The translations under genes and the position numbers were made by a program. Shown here in pieces: positions 53,058 to 60,380 of a stretch of 64,000 nucleotides of DNA. Position 1 is the first letter of the stretch. Each line of letters begins with the position of its first letter. The notes beneath the pieces were generated by a model, which did not search any database, was not told the origin of the DNA, and saw nothing but the letters and a program-made list of their open reading frames with translations. This DNA is from Arthrobacter sp. NtRootA1 (GTDB lineage Bacteria > Actinomycetota > Actinomycetes > Actinomycetales > Micrococcaceae), in contig NZ_AP024630.1 in assembly GCF_019976975.1 (NCBI RefSeq), forward strand, positions 2,604,001 to 2,668,000, given 5' to 3'.

Positions 53058-53813
53058 ATGGATCTCAACAACACATCAGCCATCGTCACAGGCGGCGCCT
53101 CAGGGCTGGGCGCGGCCGCAGTCCGTGCATTGGCAGGTCATGGCGCAGAAGTATTCGCCCTTGATCTACCCGGTGCCATTCAGGAAAGTATCCCCGCACG
53201 TGGCGTTCAATACGTCCCGGCGGACGTAACCGACGTCGACGATGTCCGCCAGGCCGTGGCCAGAGCCGCAGCCGGGGCACCGCTCCGGACCGTTATCAAC
53301 TGCGCCGGGATCCTTCCCACCATGCGCATTCTAGGCCGCGGGGGAGTGCACGATCCGGTTGTTTTCGCCAAAGTTATCCAAGTCAACCTGATCGGATCCT
53401 TCAACATCCTGGCCAAGGCTGCAGAGGCCATTTCACTCACGCAGGCCGATGAACACGGTCAGCGCGGAGTGATCATCAACACTGCCTCCATAGCGGCCTT
53501 CGAAGGACAGATCGGCCAGGTTGCCTATGCTGCCTCCAAAGCCGGCATCGTCGGCCTCACCCTTCCAGCCGCACGGGACCTCGCGCAATACGGAATCCGC
53601 GTCAATGCAATCGCACCAGGTGTTGTGGAAACACCCATGATGGCCAGCGTCACGAACGAAATACGTCAAGCCCTGGCAGCCAGCGTCACATTCCCTAAGC
53701 GATTGGCATCACCCAATGAGTTCGCCCAACTGGCCATCTCGATCATCGAAAACGACTACATCAACGGGGAAACAATCCGAATGGACGGTGCCCTCCGGAT
53801 GGCGCCTCGATAG
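53058..53813 (+). CDS. Short-chain dehydrogenase, 3-hydroxyacyl-CoA dehydrogenase type 2-like
   Basis: 251 residues. The Rossmann motif TGGASGLG, the NCAG stretch, catalytic Ser in NTASIAAFEGQIGQ and the Y-x3-K of VAYAASKAGIVG are all present. The overall pattern, including TLPAARDLAQYGIRVNAIAPG, resembles HSD10-type 3-hydroxyacyl-CoA dehydrogenases that oxidise 2-methyl-3-hydroxybutyryl-CoA in isoleucine degradation. It follows the acyl-CoA dehydrogenase by 51 bp and has an AAGAGGA site. The pathway partners (hydratase, thiolase) are found only as broken pieces just downstream. Confidence 0.9.
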   Translation: MDLNNTSAIVTGGASGLGAAAVRALAGHGAEVFALDLPGAIQESIPARGVQYVPADVTDVDDVRQAVARAAAGAPLRTVINCAGILPTMRILGRGGVHDPVVFAKVIQVNLIGSFNILAKAAEAISLTQADEHGQRGVIINTASIAAFEGQIGQVAYAASKAGIVGLTLPAARDLAQYGIRVNAIAPGVVETPMMASVTNEIRQALAASVTFPKRLASPNEFAQLAISIIENDYINGETIRMDGALRMAPR

Positions 53814-53851
53814 CCGGGCCGGATCACCCCCATATACAAAGGAACCCAAGC

Positions 53852-54315
53852 ATGTCCCAGAAATCACGGCCACCCTGCCCTCCAGCACGTCCCGACGACG
53901 TCGTGATAGTTGGCGGGGCCCGCACCCCGCAAGGCAAACTGAACGGCCAGCTGGCCCACCTGACAGCTGTCGAACCCGAAGTGGCGGCAGTAACAATCAA
54001 CAAAGTCTGTCAGTAGAACGCAGCGCACAGGACGACGACGCAGTTGCTTCTCATCACCGAGCCGCTGAGGCCTCCTCCAATGGGCTATTCAAGGATGAGA
54101 TCGTCCCCATCCCTGTGCGGAAGGGACTGAGCAGACTCATCGTAAACGATGAACAAGTCCGACCCGACGCCAGCATTGAGGCACTATCACAGTTGCGCCC
54201 GGCGTTTACTGACGGCGGCAGCATCACCGCAGGCAACGCATCACCGTTGTCGGACGGCGCAGCCGCACTCATTCTGACCACCCGAGCCAATGCCGAGCGC
54301 TTGAACCACCCAGAC
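53852..54315 (+). pseudogene. Thiolase remnant, internally deleted and truncated
   Basis: An intact-looking start (VVIVGGARTPQGKLNGQLAHLT, the thiolase N-terminus) runs for about 40 residues. It then jumps to AVTINKVC, which in thiolases is the segment around the nucleophilic Cys, and stops at TAG (54014-54016). In the next frame the sequence continues as the thiolase middle part (DEIVPI... then FTDGGSITAGNASPLSDGAAALIL) until about 54315. The dimension loop and the C-terminal His/Cys blocks are missing. It directly follows the SDR gene, where a functional isoleucine-pathway thiolase would be expected. Confidence 0.85.
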
Positions 54316-54316
54316 G

Positions 54317-54466
54317 TTCACCCAGTTGTTCGTCGCCAGCCGGATCACCGGCTGGACCGCCCACATCATGGAACAGTTCGCCTCGAACTCCCTCATCCGC
54401 CCCCTCAGCGAATACAACGGACCCGAAGAACGGCCTCTACCGAAAAAGTGCGTGGCCTATGCCTGA
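54317..54466 (+). pseudogene. Citrate/2-methylcitrate synthase remnant, C-terminal end only
   Basis: Fifty codons up to TGA give QLFVASRITGWTAHIMEQF followed by ASNSLIRPLSEYNGPEERPL, the conserved C-terminus of actinobacterial citrate or 2-methylcitrate synthases, with Arg residues of the active site. Nothing of the upstream 320 residues is present. It abuts the thiolase remnant within a few bases. A methylcitrate synthase would use the propionyl-CoA released from isoleucine and valine. Confidence 0.82.
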
Positions 54467-54494
54467 TCGCCAACTCTCGCCGACATTTCAGCCT

Positions 54495-54690
54495 GCTCCT
54501 GAGGCTAACCCGCGCCGTAGGCAAGGCGAAGGCGATGGAAATGATCCTCACGGCCCGCGTGATCGATGCAGATGAGGCTGAACGGATCAGACTGGTCGCC
54601 AGAGTCGCCCCATAGGAATGTCTCCTCGACGAGGCAATGGAAACCGCAGCCGCAATTTCAACAATGTCCGCTTATGCTGCCTGGCAGGAA
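54495..54690 (+). pseudogene. Enoyl-CoA hydratase remnant with in-frame stop
   Basis: LTRAVGKAKAMEMILTARVIDADEAER and GLV-like LVARVAP correspond to the second half of enoyl-CoA hydratases. A TAG at 54613-54615 interrupts the frame, which then continues as [20 protein letters not shown]. The N-terminal half with the oxyanion residues and catalytic Glu is absent. Confidence 0.8.
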
Positions 54691-54699
54691 CGTCCTCGA

Positions 54700-54995
54700 C
54701 CTCGGAGCTCTCTATGGCATGGCCGTAACCCCGGCTCAATACCCGATTGCAGAACTCGCCAAACAACTCGGCGAAAGGTGCGTGGATGGAAGTTCCGCAT
54801 CCACCCGGTTGCTGGACGTTTGCTGGGGCACATGAACGTGGTACTGGCGGAAGCGAAAGTCCCGTATACATAGACATTGAGATGGACGAGATCAACGAAG
54901 ACCTCTCCTCGACCCCCGTCGTCCTTGCCATGGGGGCCGACGATATGGTGGACCCTGCAGCAGAAGATCCAACAGCCCAATTGCAGGAATGCCCC
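54700..54995 (+). pseudogene. NAD(P) transhydrogenase beta subunit remnant
   Basis: Three adjacent frames in sequence give [19 protein letters not shown], then [23 protein letters not shown], then IEMDEINEDLSSTPVVLAMGA with NPAAEDP-like DPAAEDP. Together these are the NADP-binding domain (domain III) of PntB. At least two frame changes and one stop separate them, and the membrane part and the end are missing. It follows the hydratase remnant with no spacer. Confidence 0.8.
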
Positions 54996-55106
54996 TCAAA
55001 CGAGGATGGTTTCGACACCATTGGCCATAGCTCCGAAAAGTTGAGGAGGTCAGGGCCAGGCTCGTCCGAAGTACGACAGTGTCCTGGCCGTCGCCAGAGC
55101 GAAACG

Positions 55107-55149
55107 CTAAATGGCGTCTGCCTTCGCAAGGAAGGCAGACGCCGTTTAG
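55107..55149. terminator. Strong hairpin, terminator of the MFS gene
   Basis: A 19-bp stem (55107-55125 with 55131-55149, one T-G pair) around the loop GCAAG, 7 bp beyond the stop of the minus-strand MFS gene. T-rich stretches follow only loosely. It may also stop transcription coming from the remnants on the plus strand. Confidence 0.82.
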
Positions 55150-55156
55150 GGGAGTA

Positions 55157-56431
55157 CTAGGACTTGCTGCCTGCAGGCAGCTTGCCCATGGCAGCCATGG
55201 CAATCAAGCCGATGGCTGGAATAAGCGTCAATTGGATGATTCCGGCAGTCTGCCACCCCACGCTGCTTTGCATGAAGGTGACGAAGTAGCCGGAAGCGCT
55301 GGCGGGTATATACATTGCTGCGATCATTAGGCCGCTGACTCGGCCGAGGTACTTTGGGTCCACAGATCGCTGCATTAGGGCGCTTGTATTCGTGATGAGA
55401 ACTCCGCTGAAGGCAACGCCAAGCAGTGCCGAGAAGATCATGTGAACTGCCAGCGAGGCAGCGAAGCCAAATATGGCTACTCCCAGGACCATTATGGAAA
55501 GCAAACCCACGACGTTAAGCAATCGCTGGTCAACACGGTCTGCGATCGCGCCTCCAACGAGGGCTCCGAGGGCGCCGATTCCAAACATGCTCGCTGCCCA
55601 GCCAGCTTCTGCAGGCGTGAATCCCAGTGTCTCCCGTAGATAGGTCGGGTACAGCCCCAAGTACCCATAGATTGCAAAACCTCCCGCAATGGCAACGACG
55701 ACACAGCACAGGACTCGCCGGTTGAAGAACCGCAGGCAAGTGGTCATCTCCGACGACGAGCTCGATGATGAATCCCCACGACCAACCTCTGTAAAGGATT
55801 TGGGCACAAGTGCCAAAACCAGGAAAAGGATAAGGATGCCAATTGCACCGAACAGGATGAGTGGAATGCGCCAGTCGCCCGTTGCCGAAACGATGGCACC
55901 GCCAAGCAACGGGCCGGTAAAACCACCCAAGCCAAAAGCTGCACTGATAGAGCCAAGCGCGAATCCGCGGTGACGAGTGAAGTATGCCCCTACTGCCGCA
56001 AAGAGTGCAGCGACCTGCATTCCTTCGCCTACGCCAGAAAGGATTCGCCATAGTGCCATGTCCAGTGTTCCTGCGGCCACTGACTGGAGGGCACAACTGA
56101 CCGAAAAGATCAGGAGGCTAATGAGAACCACCTTTTTACGGCCGAATCGATCGGCCAGGTAACCAGCGGGAACCCCAGCTAGCCCCATGCCAAGTGTGAA
56201 AATGGTCGCGATGATGCCCGCCTCGCCACCGGTGAGCCCATAAGCCGCCTTGATATCCGGCAGAAGGACGGCGAAGACCTGTCTGTCCATGGCATTGATG
56301 AAATACGAGAGATCCAGGACCAGCAGAAAGAAGAGCACGCGCCCGCTTAGCTCGGACAGCTTCGGGCCGCCGCTGTTTTGCTGGATTGTCGAGTCATTCC
56401 TGGAGAGCTTGGTGAGGTCTGGGGATGGCAT
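55157..56431 (-). CDS. MFS transporter
   Basis: 424 residues from the ATG at 56431, which has TAGGAG 5 bases upstream; the frame is open 22 codons further. Twelve hydrophobic segments, with the MFS loop motif GYLADRFGRKKV between helices 2 and 3 and a serine-rich central loop (a run of Ser around residue 225). The pattern is that of sugar-acid/organic-anion or aromatic importers. An ATTGGATCC operator pair lies about 100 bp upstream, linking it to the GntR-controlled genes to its left. It is convergent with the remnant region, so it probably supplies the pathway substrate. Confidence 0.88.
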   Translation of the reverse strand: MPSPDLTKLSRNDSTIQQNSGGPKLSELSGRVLFFLLVLDLSYFINAMDRQVFAVLLPDIKAAYGLTGGEAGIIATIFTLGMGLAGVPAGYLADRFGRKKVVLISLLIFSVSCALQSVAAGTLDMALWRILSGVGEGMQVAALFAAVGAYFTRHRGFALGSISAAFGLGGFTGPLLGGAIVSATGDWRIPLILFGAIGILILFLVLALVPKSFTEVGRGDSSSSSSSEMTTCLRFFNRRVLCCVVVAIAGGFAIYGYLGLYPTYLRETLGFTPAEAGWAASMFGIGALGALVGGAIADRVDQRLLNVVGLLSIMVLGVAIFGFAASLAVHMIFSALLGVAFSGVLITNTSALMQRSVDPKYLGRVSGLMIAAMYIPASASGYFVTFMQSSVGWQTAGIIQLTLIPAIGLIAMAAMGKLPAGSKS

Positions 56432-56532
56432 GGGACTCCTACTAGGCCATTGGTTGGGGAGGCCGCGGCAAACGGAGGAACATCTGGCATGCCGCAAGGC
56501 CCAAAGGCTGCAAACTGGCTCGGGTTAATATG

Positions 56533-56578
56533 GATTGGATCTTATTTGTTAGTGATTGGATCCAGTTTGATGTGATGA
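56533..56578. promoter_or_regulatory. ATTGGAT-type operator pair (site F)
   Basis: ATTGGATCT at 56534 and ATTGGATCC at 56555 are 21 bp apart, with TGATGTGATGA starting 13 bases after the second. The module is strikingly similar to site A over about 45 bp. It lies between the MFS gene and a TetR gene. Confidence 0.68.
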
Positions 56579-56687
56579 CGATCTCACGTAAGGGCGGGCA
56601 GCGTCAAGGGTGGGGCGACATCATCGCGGCACCCATACGCTGCAAACACTCTGGACCTCCAGCGGATTTCAAGTTAGTCTGATTAAC

Positions 56688-57284
56688 ATGAAATTCAGTG
56701 GGACGGAGAGCCGCACCTACAACATGAGTAAACGAGCCTCCTCTGCGGCGGAAACCGGACGTCGCATCTTGCAGGCAACCGAAGACCTCTTCATGGAGGG
56801 TCCGCTCTCCGACCTCACCCTCAATGCTGTCGCGGAACGGGCTGGGGTCACCGTGCAAACAGTGATACGCCGTTTCCGGGACCGTCTGGGCCTGATCAAC
56901 GCCACCGCAGAGTTCGCATCCGCTCGGGTGATGGCCCAGCGGGACGCCGCTCCGGCGGGCGACGTGAGGGCCGCCGTCGAGAATCTGATTGAACATTACG
57001 AAACCACGGGGGCACTGGCGCTGAAGTTGCTCGCCGAGGAAAGCTCGTCACCGGTCCTGGCTGAAATCGTGAAGGGGGGCCGGCAACTGCACCGGCAATG
57101 GTGCGAACGGGTCTTTGACCCCTTTCTCAGGAATGAGCCGGATCGCGATCGCCGCCTTGCCCAGTTCGTCGCCCTGTGCGACGTCTACACCTGGAAGCTC
57201 CTCCGCCACGATGCAGGGCTGGGCCGCGACCAGGTCACTCTTTCGCTGCTCGAGATGCTTGAGCCGTTTACCCGGAGACCATGA
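56688..57284 (+). CDS. TetR-family regulator
   Basis: 198 residues from the ATG at 56688. No ribosome-binding site is visible, but TAGTCT lies 7 bases upstream with TGGACC 17 bases before it, which fits a leaderless transcript; an ATG at 56724 is the alternative. The TetR DNA-binding domain (TGRRILQATEDLFMEGPLSD, then LNAVAERAGVTVQTVIRRF) is clear. The stop overlaps the glycosyltransferase start (ATGA), so it presumably controls that gene in the same transcript. Confidence 0.9.
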   Translation: MKFSGTESRTYNMSKRASSAAETGRRILQATEDLFMEGPLSDLTLNAVAERAGVTVQTVIRRFRDRLGLINATAEFASARVMAQRDAAPAGDVRAAVENLIEHYETTGALALKLLAEESSSPVLAEIVKGGRQLHRQWCERVFDPFLRNEPDRDRRLAQFVALCDVYTWKLLRHDAGLGRDQVTLSLLEMLEPFTRRP

Positions 57285-58552
57285 TGTCCATCGTCCTCGC
57301 CTACTCTTCGCCCGCCATCGGCCACCTTTTCCCCATGGTTCCATTGCTGTTGGAGCTGAAATCCCGGGGCCACGAGGTGCACTTGCGAACGCTCCCCAAA
57401 CAAGTCCAAACCATGCGGGATCTTGGCTTCCACGCAGAAGCGGTCGACGAGCGGCTGCTCGAAATCGAAGCGCGGGACTATCTCACGAAGTCGACCAAAG
57501 ACGCCCTCGCCTCCAGCGTTGACACCTTCACCTCGCGCGCCCGCTTCGATGCGCCGGACTTCCGTGCAGCCATGGACGACGTCGGCCCTGATCTTGCGCT
57601 CGTCGATATCAATTCCTGGGGTGCACGCATTGTTGCCGAACACTCCGGACTTCCGTGGGCGACATTCAGCCCTTATACCCCGCCTCTCCAGTCCAAGGGG
57701 ACACCGCCTTTCGGTCCGGGGCTCCTTCCCATGCCAGGACTTTTGGGAAGTGCGCGTGACGCCGTCGTCCGACGCATGGTGATTGGCGCCGTCGAGAAGT
57801 TGATGATGCCGGGGATGAACCGCCTGCGTGCAGATGTCTCGGGCGGGCATCTACCGCCGGTGCACAGTGCAGATGCCTTCTTCCGGACAGCCCCACTGAT
57901 GCTTGTAACCACCGCCGAACCCTTCGAGTATGCGCACCCCGACTGGGCCCCGGGGATCCGAATGATCGGCTCCCTAACATGGGAACCGCCTGTCAGTACA
58001 CCGCCATGGCTCGATAGGATGCAGGACCCTGCAGTCCTTGTGACGACGTCCTCGGAGTATCAGGCAGACGAAACCCTGGTGCGCACCACCCTGGAGGCCC
58101 TCGCCAAGGAGCCTTACACTGTCGTAGCCACGCTGCCGGCCGCCAACGCCGGATCGGCAGGCGCCACACGGGCATCCGGCACCAACGCTATCCATGCCAT
58201 TCCGGACAACGCCCGGGTTGAGCACTTCGTGCCCCACTCGCTGGTGCTCGATAGGGCCGCTGTCGCCATCACCCATGGCGGCATGGGATCCACCCAGAAG
58301 GCGCTGGCCAAGGGGGTGCCCGTGGTGGTGGTTCCATTTGGGAGGGACCAGCATGAGGTTGCGGCCAGGGTTTTGGCGGCCGACGCCGGTGTGCGGCTAA
58401 GCCCCAGGAAGCTCACCCCGGACGCGCTGAGGGAAGCGGTCGAAAAGGCCCGTGATAAGGCGGAGGGAGCGCGTCGTGTCGCGGCCGGTTATGCGGCCGC
58501 TGGAGGCGCTGTGGCAGGGGTGGATGCCTTGGAGGAGCTGCTATCGCGCTGA
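57281..58552 (+). CDS. Family 1 glycosyltransferase (MGT type)
   Basis: 423 residues; ATG at 57281 or the adjacent one at 57284. A GT-B fold enzyme: N-terminal acceptor domain with AIGHLFPMVPLLLELKSRGHEV, and C-terminal donor domain with NARVEHFVPHSLVLDRAAVAITHGGMGSTQKAL and PFGRDQHEVAARV, the UDP-sugar signature. Bacterial relatives glycosylate macrolides, rifamycins, flavonoids or lipids. Paired with a TetR gene in a two-gene operon, it is a plausible xenobiotic- or antibiotic-modifying enzyme, although the acceptor is not deducible. Confidence 0.9.
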   Translation: MMSIVLAYSSPAIGHLFPMVPLLLELKSRGHEVHLRTLPKQVQTMRDLGFHAEAVDERLLEIEARDYLTKSTKDALASSVDTFTSRARFDAPDFRAAMDDVGPDLALVDINSWGARIVAEHSGLPWATFSPYTPPLQSKGTPPFGPGLLPMPGLLGSARDAVVRRMVIGAVEKLMMPGMNRLRADVSGGHLPPVHSADAFFRTAPLMLVTTAEPFEYAHPDWAPGIRMIGSLTWEPPVSTPPWLDRMQDPAVLVTTSSEYQADETLVRTTLEALAKEPYTVVATLPAANAGSAGATRASGTNAIHAIPDNARVEHFVPHSLVLDRAAVAITHGGMGSTQKALAKGVPVVVVPFGRDQHEVAARVLAADAGVRLSPRKLTPDALREAVEKARDKAEGARRVAAGYAAAGGAVAGVDALEELLSR

Positions 58553-58619
58553 ATCCCCAGCAAAAGACTGGCACTCGGAACGCTCTTTGATGGTGTAATT
58601 CTGAATATCTCATCCGAAT

Positions 58620-58988
58620 CTACGAGTGGCCTCGGTGACCACTGATGCGGGCGTCCAGGCGCCATATATCGATTCCGTCGTGGTGATGGATCAGGATCCG
58701 GCCCCGACCGTTGGCGAGGTGAATCCATATGACGCTTGCGTCGTCGGTCGTTTCGTCCACGTATCCCGTGCCCAACACGGTGTTTCCACGGCGGAGTTCA
58801 ATGAATTCATGTGGCCACAAGTATTTCCAGTGCTTCATAAGCAGGGGTTCACGTCGTCGCTCGTGTTCACGAAAGGCTGTCCCTGAGACAAGCCTCCAGT
58901 CCGAAGGGGGCTTCGCAATAACCCGGCTGCGCTCTGGGGCGCGGACCGAGGGTCGCTTATCATTTTCCACGGTGAACTTCGTTGACAT
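58620..58988 (-). CDS. Hypothetical protein
   Basis: 122 residues. The sequence has a basic first half and a beta-strand-rich second half (FIELRRGNTVLGTGYVDETTDD, then SVIWIHLANGRGRILIHHHDG), suggesting a small soluble beta-fold with a His triplet. No family was recognised and there is no membrane segment. It overlaps the end of the upstream small gene by 29 bp, and no good ribosome-binding site is visible. Transcription with the two upstream small genes is likely. Confidence 0.6.
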   Translation of the reverse strand: MSTKFTVENDKRPSVRAPERSRVIAKPPSDWRLVSGTAFREHERRREPLLMKHWKYLWPHEFIELRRGNTVLGTGYVDETTDDASVIWIHLANGRGRILIHHHDGIDIWRLDARISGHRGHS

Positions 58989-59127
58989 AGTGCCAGCCGA
59001 TCCATGGCAGCGCGATCAGGGCCTCACCGTCCGGCGTCTGGTCAATTATCCGGTTGGTTTCTTCGTGGGCCTCCTGATCCGACTCGATCCGCCGGTTCGG
59101 AGATGGTGTGTTGAGTTCGCTGTACAT
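58960..59127 (-). CDS. Very small hypothetical protein
   Basis: 55 residues from the ATG at 59127, preceded by a clear AGGAG 6 bases away. The protein (MYSELNTPSPNRRIESDQEA, then HEETNRIIDQTPDGEALIAL and WIGWHYVNEV) is soluble and acidic in its middle. The start lies inside the 3' end of another gene on the same strand in a different frame (86-bp overlap) and its end overlaps the next gene. No family recognised; the strong ribosome-binding site is the main support. Confidence 0.5.
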   Translation of the reverse strand: MYSELNTPSPNRRIESDQEAHEETNRIIDQTPDGEALIALPWIGWHYVNEVHRGK

Positions 59128-59404
59128 AAAAACTCCTGGAGACGGGTCGGCTGCTTTCGTAGACTGCTTGCGGCGCGGGGTGGAGGTCTGACGTTTCGCG
59201 CTCGGAGATCGTTCCGTAGGGAACGTCGTGGGTAAGTTCCACCGAGAACGTCTGCAGGTCATGACGGGTAACCATCACTCCGCGGCCAGGGTTCATGAGG
59301 CCTTCCCGGATCGCGTTCCCGATGGCTTCGTTGAGTTGGTTTTGTAGCTGATTACCATCGGTAATCCTGACCTCAACGTAGTAATGAGTAGGCTGGCCAA
59401 TCAT
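59042..59404 (-). CDS. Hypothetical protein
   Basis: 120 residues from the ATG at 59404, which has AGGAGG 6 bases upstream. The first 75 residues look like a real domain (YYVEVRITDGNQLQNQLNEA, then GVMVTRHDLQTFSVELTHDVPYGTI). The last 30-40 residues are Arg/Ser/Pro-rich and overlap another small gene in a different frame, so the natural protein may once have ended earlier. It is the first of three overlapping small genes. No family recognised. Confidence 0.6.
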   Translation of the reverse strand: MIGQPTHYYVEVRITDGNQLQNQLNEAIGNAIREGLMNPGRGVMVTRHDLQTFSVELTHDVPYGTISERETSDLHPAPQAVYESSRPVSRSFYVQRTQHTISEPADRVGSGGPRRNQPDN

Positions 59405-59441
59405 TGGATTCCTCCTGATCGCCCGGACTAAATCGCCGGGA

Positions 59442-60380
59442 CTAGGGGGTAAGGACGAGTTTGCGCGGGGAGCCCTGTTGCTGGATCTCCCATGCCTCCT
59501 GGCAATCGGCGAGTGGCAGGACAGTCGTATCAACGTTCAAGGCACCCGTGGCCGCAAGCCCGGTGAGCTTCAGATAGGCGTTTCGGCGAATTTCTGCCGG
59601 TGGGTCGACGTGGGCGAAGCCGAGCAGTTCCAGGCGTGCTGCGCGGATGATGTCGGCAGGGAGTTCGATGGTTGGGGCCGCGGACTGGCCGATCTGAATG
59701 TGACGGGCGCCCCGTGCGGCCACGCGCATGGCGGCAAGTGCCGGTTCGCCCCAGACGGGATCGATGATGACGTCGAAGCCCCGCCCATCAACGGTGTTTC
59801 GGAAGGCCTCCACCAAGTCGGTGTCCGGTGTGATGGTGACGGTGTCCGTGGCTCCTCTTTGGCGGGAAAGGGCCAGCCGGTCGGAATCCCGGTCGACAGC
59901 AAGCACCGTGGCTGCGCCGAGGGCTTTGGCGAGCTGGACAGCGACCGACCCCAGTGCGCCGGTCGCGCCAAGGACCAATACGTTCTGGCCGGGTTGAAGG
60001 TTCGCCCGCCAAGTGAGTGCCAGCCAGGCGGCGAGCCCGGTGTTACCGAGCGCGGCGGCGGTGACATCGTCTATGTCGTCCGAGAGGTCCAGCAAATCCT
60101 GTTCGGGCACCAAAGTGCGCTCTGCCCAGGAGCCGTAGGGTGAAATCGGTGCCGTGAAGAAGACGCGGCGCCCGGTGGAGGTCCGGCCCACGCCGTCTGC
60201 CCCGATGACGTAGGGCAGGGTGCCCGGATTGCCGAAGGCACCGGATGCCTTCGCGAGATCGAGGTGGTGGACCCCGGCCGCAGCGATGTCGACGACCACA
60301 TGGCCGCTGACAGCTTGGGGCTCGGGAAAGTCCGCGTACTCCGGCATGGTTCCAGCCTGTGTGAGGACTGCTGCTTTCAT
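59442..60380 (-). CDS. Zinc-independent MDR (quinone oxidoreductase-like)
   Basis: 312 residues from the ATG at 60380, supported by AGGAAAG 7 bases upstream and by overlap with the upstream stop (ATGA). The medium-chain dehydrogenase fold is evident: an N-terminal GroES-like domain without structural zinc cysteines, then the Rossmann domain with VLVLGATGALGSVAVQLAKALGA. It reduces quinones or enones with NAD(P)H. It is the last gene of a five-gene overlapping operon with an enolase paralogue and an FAH-family hydrolase, so its substrate is probably an unsaturated intermediate there. Confidence 0.9.
   Translation of the reverse strand: MKAAVLTQAGTMPEYADFPEPQAVSGHVVVDIAAAGVHHLDLAKASGAFGNPGTLPYVIGADGVGRTSTGRRVFFTAPISPYGSWAERTLVPEQDLLDLSDDIDDVTAAALGNTGLAAWLALTWRANLQPGQNVLVLGATGALGSVAVQLAKALGAATVLAVDRDSDRLALSRQRGATDTVTITPDTDLVEAFRNTVDGRGFDVIIDPVWGEPALAAMRVAARGARHIQIGQSAAPTIELPADIIRAARLELLGFAHVDPPAEIRRNAYLKLTGLAATGALNVDTTVLPLADCQEAWEIQQQGSPRKLVLTP

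Noticed and set aside
53852..54016. A functional 54-residue protein
   Set aside because: It is the thiolase N-terminus joined by deletion to the Cys segment and then stopped; the rest of the gene lies in another frame.
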